In this document: positions 6,095 to 8,913 of the stretch, piece after piece
Layout: every line of letters begins with the position of its first letter
How positions within the stretch are numbered: the first letter of the stretch is position 1
Assembly (NCBI GenBank): GCA_039800965.1
Contig: JBDLPS010000110.1
Coordinates: 1 to 8,913, forward strand
Direction of reading: 5' to 3'
Length of the DNA: 8,913 bases
Source: ZC4RG30 sp039800965
GTDB taxonomy: Bacteria > Pseudomonadota > Gammaproteobacteria > Steroidobacterales > Steroidobacteraceae
The notes under the pieces: generated by a model
What the model was told of the DNA's origin: nothing
The model's input: the letters and a program-made list of their open reading frames with translations, nothing else
Databases searched by the model: none
Made by a program: the position numbers and the translations under genes

Positions 6095-6123
6095 CTGCGG
6101 TGGGCCTGAATGGCCCACCGCAG
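6095..6123 (-). terminator. Perfect 12-bp stem-loop just after the FKBP gene
   Basis: CTGCGGTGGGCC-TGAAT-GGCCCACCGCAG (plus-strand reading) is a perfect GC-rich stem with a 5-nt loop. It begins 14 nt past the minus-strand FKBP stop codon at 6138-6140. Neither strand has a T run after it (minus continues GAAGACACAGG), so it may stabilise the mRNA 3' end or assist termination rather than act as a canonical intrinsic terminator. Confidence 0.5.
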
Positions 6124-6137
6124 TGTCCGGAGACTGG

Positions 6138-6845
6138 TTACGGGCGCGCAGCCGCTGCCGGCTTCGCATCCGCCTTCGGGATCTCCAGCAGTTCGATGTC
6201 GAACACGAGCGTTGCACCACCGCGCATCTGCGGCGGGCGTCCCTCGTCGCCGTAGGCCAGTTCCGGCGGGCAGACCACCACGGCCTTGCCACCGACCTTC
6301 ATGCGCTGCACGGCTTCGGTCCAGCAGGGAATCACGCCCGTGAGCGGGAACACCGCCGGCTCGTTGCGCTTGACCGAGCTGTCGAAGACCTTGCCGTCGA
6401 CGAACTTGCCTTCGTAATGGACCTTCACCTGGTCCTCGGCCTTCGGCGAATCGCCGCTGCCTTCCTTGACGGACTTGAAGACCAGTCCGCTCTCCGTCTT
6501 GGTCGCGCCGGATTCGCCGGCTGCCTTGGCCAGGAACGCCGCGCCGGAGGACTTCTCCTTCTGCGTGGCCTCAGCCATGCGCTTCTGCTGGAGAGCCTGC
6601 AGCGCGGGCACGTACTTCTCGAGATCGTCGGCGCTGGCCTTGTCCTGCGCGCCATCGGCCAGGCCGGCCTTCACCAGCTCGAGCTCCTGGGCCGAGAAAT
6701 TGAAGGTCTTGATGCTGCTGCTGAGCATCACGCCCAGGTTGTAGAGGGCCTTTTCGTCATCCGTCTTGGGCACAGGCTGGGCGGCGTTGGCACAGCTGGC
6801 AAGGACGACACAGGACAGCATGATGATCAGGGCATTGCGACGCAT
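6138..6845 (-). CDS. FkpA/Mip-type FKBP peptidyl-prolyl isomerase, predicted lipoprotein
   Basis: A 235-residue cis-trans prolyl isomerase acting on proteins outside the cytoplasm. The N-terminus MRRNALIIMLSCVVLASC has a positive start, a hydrophobic stretch and a lipobox Leu15-Ala-Ser-Cys18. The +2 residue is Ala, so outer-membrane sorting is expected. Residues about 30-110 form the FkpA_N helical dimerisation/chaperone domain (KALYNLGVMLSSSIKTFNFS). The FKBP domain follows with its binding-pocket residues intact: HYEGKFVDGKVFDSS, VFPLTGVIPCWTEAVQ, ELAYGDEG and LVFDIELLEI. A short Ala/Pro/Lys tail ends it. The frame runs upstream to 6908, but the ATG at 6845 has GGAG 5 nt before it (6851-6854) and begins the signal peptide, so it is the start. 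The PQQ dehydrogenase lies 97 bp upstream on the same strand, separated by a strong hairpin, so separate transcription is likely. Confidence 0.93.
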   Translation of the reverse strand: MRRNALIIMLSCVVLASCANAAQPVPKTDDEKALYNLGVMLSSSIKTFNFSAQELELVKAGLADGAQDKASADDLEKYVPALQALQQKRMAEATQKEKSSGAAFLAKAAGESGATKTESGLVFKSVKEGSGDSPKAEDQVKVHYEGKFVDGKVFDSSVKRNEPAVFPLTGVIPCWTEAVQRMKVGGKAVVVCPPELAYGDEGRPPQMRGGATLVFDIELLEIPKADAKPAAAARP

Positions 6846-6850
6846 GCGGA

Positions 6851-6854
6851 CTCC
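6851..6854 (-). promoter_or_regulatory. Shine-Dalgarno fixing the FKBP start
   Basis: Minus-strand GGAG lies 5 nt before the ATG at 6845. It selects this start over the in-frame ATG at 6908, which would put 21 extra Arg-rich residues before the signal peptide. Confidence 0.6.
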
Positions 6855-6893
6855 GCTTTGGATGGAAGCCCGATAGTCTAGCGGCACTCGGCG

Positions 6894-6927
6894 GGTCGCG
6901 CTGCGCACATGGCGTGGCAGCGCGACC
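6894..6927 (-). terminator. Long stem-loop after the PQQ dehydrogenase gene
   Basis: GGTCGCGCTGC (6894-6904) and GCAGCGCGACC (6917-6927) are a perfect 11-bp inverted repeat. Past one bulged base the stem continues as CAC/GTG, leaving the 5-nt loop ATGGC. It starts 15 nt after the dehydrogenase stop (6943-6945, minus). No T run follows on the minus strand, so it is terminator-like or mRNA-stabilising rather than a textbook intrinsic terminator. Confidence 0.5.
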
Positions 6928-6942
6928 GGTCGGGTCGGGGCG

Positions 6943-8913
6943 TCAGCCGCCGGCGGGCTTGGCGGCCTGCTGTTCCTTCAGGGTCTGGTGGGCGCGATGG
7001 ATGACGTAGGCCCTCACGGCCTCGACGTCATCCCTCGACAGTTCCTCGGCGAAGCTCACCATGCCGCGAGCCTTGCGGGCGCCACCCAGCACGATGCTTT
7101 CCCAGGTCGCGGCGTCTGACAGCGCCGGCGAATGCTGCAGGTCCGGGATGAAGCTGCCGCTCACCGCCGCGTCGCCGTGGCAGTTGCTGCAGTACGGGTG
7201 GTAGACCTTGAAGCCCTTGTCGAGCACGGCTGCGCTGGCAGCATCGGCCGGCGGGTTCAGCGGCAGGCTCAGCGGCTCGTCCTTCGGCAGCGTGTCCTTG
7301 CCGCCGAGCTTGTACACGAGCACACGGGGTGTGTTCGTCCGGGCACGCTTGTCACGCGCTATCTCGCCCGCGGCGATGGGCAGCGCCCCGCCGTAGCCGG
7401 CCACGACGGCGACGTACTGCTCGCCATCCACTTCGTAGGAAACCGGTGCGGCATTGATTCCGGTCTGCGTCGTCGCGGACCAGAGTTTTACGCCCTTGTC
7501 CGCGCTGAAGGCGTTGAGCTCGCCCATTGCCGTGCCCTGGAACACCAGATTGCCGGCCGTGGACAGGACGCCACCGCCCCAGGGCTCGCTGTATTCGACG
7601 CGCCAGGCTTCCTTCTGCGTCACCGGATCCCAGGCGGCGAGGTGGCTCGTCGAGCCCTTCTTCGCAGCGGCCTTGATCTCCGGCACCTGCGGCAGCGAAC
7701 CGCCCTGGAAGTCGTAGCCGATGTTGAAGGTGTACCTGCTGATCTTGTCGATGGGCGCGAGCTTGTAACCCTGTGCCAGATCCTGCGCCGGGATGTACAC
7801 GTAGCCCGTCTTCGGGCTGAAGGACATCGAATGCCAGGAGTGGCCGCCGGCCGGTCCCGGCATGGCGGTGAACGGCTTGCCGGTCTCGGCGTAGCGTGCC
7901 GCCGGATTCAGCGTCGGGCGGCCGTTCTTCGGATCGAAGGCGGTGGCCCAGTTGATCGTCACGAAGGGCTTGGCCGAGATAAACTCGCCCGTCACGCGGT
8001 CCAGCACGTAGAACACGCCGTTCTTGGGGGCCTGCAGCACGACCTTGCGGTCCTTGCCGTCGATCTTGAGGTCCGCGAGGATGATGTGGTTAGTCGAGTC
8101 GTAGTCCCAGTCATCCGCCGGCGTGTGCTGGTAGTGCCAGGCGTACTCGCCGGTCTTGGCCTTTACGGCCACGATGGAGCTCAGGAAGAGGTTGTCGCCG
8201 AACCCCTCCGAGCGCTGCTTGCGGTTCCAGGGCGTGCCGTTGCCGGTGCCGAAATACAGCAGGTCGGTTTCCGGGTCGTAGGCCATCGCGTCCCAGACCG
8301 TGCCGCCGCCACCGAGCTTCCACCATTCACCCTTCCAGGTCTTGGCGGCCATTTCCATGGCCTTGTTCTCGAAGCCGTCCTTCGGGTTGCCCGGCACCGT
8401 GTGGAAGCGCCAGAGCATCTTGCCGTCGTTGGCGTCGTAGGCGGAGATGTAGCCGCGGACGCCGTATTCGGCGCCTGCGGCACCGATGATGACCTTGCCG
8501 TCGATGACCCGCGGCGCGCCGGAGATCGCATATCGCTTGGTCCGGTCGATCGTGTTGACGTCCCACGCGGCCTTGCCCGTCGCCGCGTCGATCGCCACCA
8601 GGCGGCCGTCGAGCGTGCCGAGGTAGACCTTGCCGTTCCACACGGCGACACCGCGGTTCACGACGTCGCAGCAGGCGTTGACGCCCCATTCACCCGGCAC
8701 CTGCGGGTCGTAGCCCCAGAGCAGCTTGCCGGTCTTCGCATCGAGCGCGAACACCTTGCTCCAGGCCGTGGTCACGTACATCACGCCGTCGACGACGATC
8801 GGCGTGGACTGCTGGCCGCGGTTCACCGCGTCGAGATCGTGGTGCCAGGCCAGGCCGAGCTGGGCGACGTTGCCGTCGTTCACCTGCGTAAGCGGGCTGT
8901 GGCGCTGTTCGTC
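6943..8913 (-). CDS. PQQ-dependent quinohemoprotein alcohol dehydrogenase (5' end outside window)
   Basis: A periplasmic type II quinohemoprotein that oxidises alcohols with PQQ and passes electrons to a fused cytochrome c. The last 656 residues are present. The frame is open to the window edge with DEQRHSPLTQ, typical of the family near its start, so the GTG at 8883 is internal and a signal peptide should lie beyond. Numbering from that GTG: the vicinal cysteines Cys71-Cys72 (GVNACCDVVNRG); Glu139 (GAEYGVRG, metal ligand); Asn215 (FGTGNGTPWN, metal ligand); the catalytic Asp260 in HTPADDWDYDST, followed by Tyr261 and Asp262; several propeller tryptophan repeats such as AIDAATGKAAWDV; and a C-terminal cytochrome c domain with CSNCH (565-569, 7177-7191) and the probable axial Met608 in RGMVSF. 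Asp262 is the extra acid associated with lanthanide binding. The substrate is not readable from sequence. Confidence 0.95.
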   Translation of the reverse strand, partial: DEQRHSPLTQVNDGNVAQLGLAWHHDLDAVNRGQQSTPIVVDGVMYVTTAWSKVFALDAKTGKLLWGYDPQVPGEWGVNACCDVVNRGVAVWNGKVYLGTLDGRLVAIDAATGKAAWDVNTIDRTKRYAISGAPRVIDGKVIIGAAGAEYGVRGYISAYDANDGKMLWRFHTVPGNPKDGFENKAMEMAAKTWKGEWWKLGGGGTVWDAMAYDPETDLLYFGTGNGTPWNRKQRSEGFGDNLFLSSIVAVKAKTGEYAWHYQHTPADDWDYDSTNHIILADLKIDGKDRKVVLQAPKNGVFYVLDRVTGEFISAKPFVTINWATAFDPKNGRPTLNPAARYAETGKPFTAMPGPAGGHSWHSMSFSPKTGYVYIPAQDLAQGYKLAPIDKISRYTFNIGYDFQGGSLPQVPEIKAAAKKGSTSHLAAWDPVTQKEAWRVEYSEPWGGGVLSTAGNLVFQGTAMGELNAFSADKGVKLWSATTQTGINAAPVSYEVDGEQYVAVVAGYGGALPIAAGEIARDKRARTNTPRVLVYKLGGKDTLPKDEPLSLPLNPPADAASAAVLDKGFKVYHPYCSNCHGDAAVSGSFIPDLQHSPALSDAATWESIVLGGARKARGMVSFAEELSRDDVEAVRAYVIHRAHQTLKEQQAAKPAGG

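Larger units (their letters stand above)
5928..6123. repeat. Three copies of an 11-nt arm in alternative-pairing order
   Basis: GGCCCACCGCA occurs at 5928-5938 and 6112-6122, with its exact reverse complement TGCGGTGGGCC at 6096-6106. The middle copy can therefore pair either with the near arm (5-nt loop) or with the far arm, enclosing 157 nt that hold two further stems. The exact matches are read directly; any switching role is inference. Confidence 0.6.
5821..6137. other. 317-bp gene-free interval rich in inverted repeats
   Basis: This gap separates the convergent pcm (+) and FKBP gene (-). I find no convincing small gene: the short frames here lack a ribosome site and continue as shadows of neighbouring genes. 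It is clearly more A-rich in its middle (about 5977-6054) than the coding regions. It holds several stems: GGAACG/CGTTCC (5845-5859), GGG-a-ACCG/CGGTCCC (5956-5975), AGCCGGTC/GACCGGCT (5990-6062) with an inner ATTCGA/TCGAAT (6032-6054), and a perfect 12-bp hairpin (6095-6123). An 11-nt sequence, GGCCCACCGCA, occurs at 5928-5938 and again in the right arm of that last hairpin. No tRNA fold or recognised RNA family was seen. Confidence 0.7.

Noticed and set aside
5928..6106. 6S RNA candidate, because the enclosed length is about 180 nt
   Set aside because: No long irregular duplex with a central open bubble is visible and the sequence does not resemble known 6S RNA; only short separated stems are present.
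6087..6881. 264-codon plus-strand open frame opposite the FKBP gene
   Set aside because: It mirrors the FKBP gene codon by codon with Leu/His/Gly/Ala-rich shadow composition; it has no ribosome site or domain.
8881..8883. GTG as the start of the PQQ dehydrogenase
   Set aside because: The frame continues to the window edge with DEQRHSPLTQ, which is family sequence, so the real start and signal peptide lie outside.
1..8913. CRISPR arrays, insertion sequences, phage or toxin-antitoxin genes
   Set aside because: No regularly spaced repeats, transposase or integrase motifs, or short paired toxin-antitoxin frames were found on either strand.

Overview
This GC-rich, gene-dense window is chromosomal DNA from a Gram-negative proteobacterium. 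The order eno-ftsB-ispD-ispF, the surE-pcm pair and an Xanthomonad-like Pcm N-terminus point to Gammaproteobacteria, probably near Xanthomonadales/Nevskiales/Steroidobacterales. A betaproteobacterium cannot be excluded from sequence reading alone.

Layout, left to right. Positions 1-243 hold the 3' end of enolase (+). Next come ftsB (293-655), ispD (665-1360) and ispF (1357-1848), all +, which read as one unit: glycolysis, division-septum assembly and two steps of the MEP isoprenoid pathway. ispF runs tail to tail into a minus-strand gene for a five-helix membrane sulfatase of the LTA-synthase (phosphoglycerol transferase-like) family (1811-3742); the two coding regions overlap by 38 bp. Upstream of that gene on the same strand is an Smr-domain putative nuclease (3769-4332). 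It is divergent from surE (4400-5158), and surE overlaps pcm (5155-5820) by ATGA; these two handle nucleotide phosphate salvage/stress survival and protein isoaspartate repair.

After pcm there is a 317-bp gene-free interval (5821-6137) rich in inverted repeats, where nlpD and rpoS would commonly be found. Then follow two minus-strand genes for envelope or secreted proteins: a FkpA/Mip-type FKBP prolyl isomerase with a lipoprotein signal (6138-6845), and a PQQ-dependent quinohemoprotein alcohol dehydrogenase (6943 to beyond 8913, 5' end outside the window).

Most of the window is ordinary housekeeping sequence, and I see no clear new multi-gene system. The points most worth a second look are: (1) the PQQ dehydrogenase has an Asp-Tyr-Asp active-site signature, associated with lanthanide rather than calcium use, together with a fused cytochrome c domain; (2) the 5821-6137 interval has three copies of an 11-nt arm in a mutually exclusive pairing layout around other nested stems; (3) overlapping back-to-back -10-like boxes lie between smr and surE; and (4) the usual truD and nlpD-rpoS neighbours are absent around surE-pcm.
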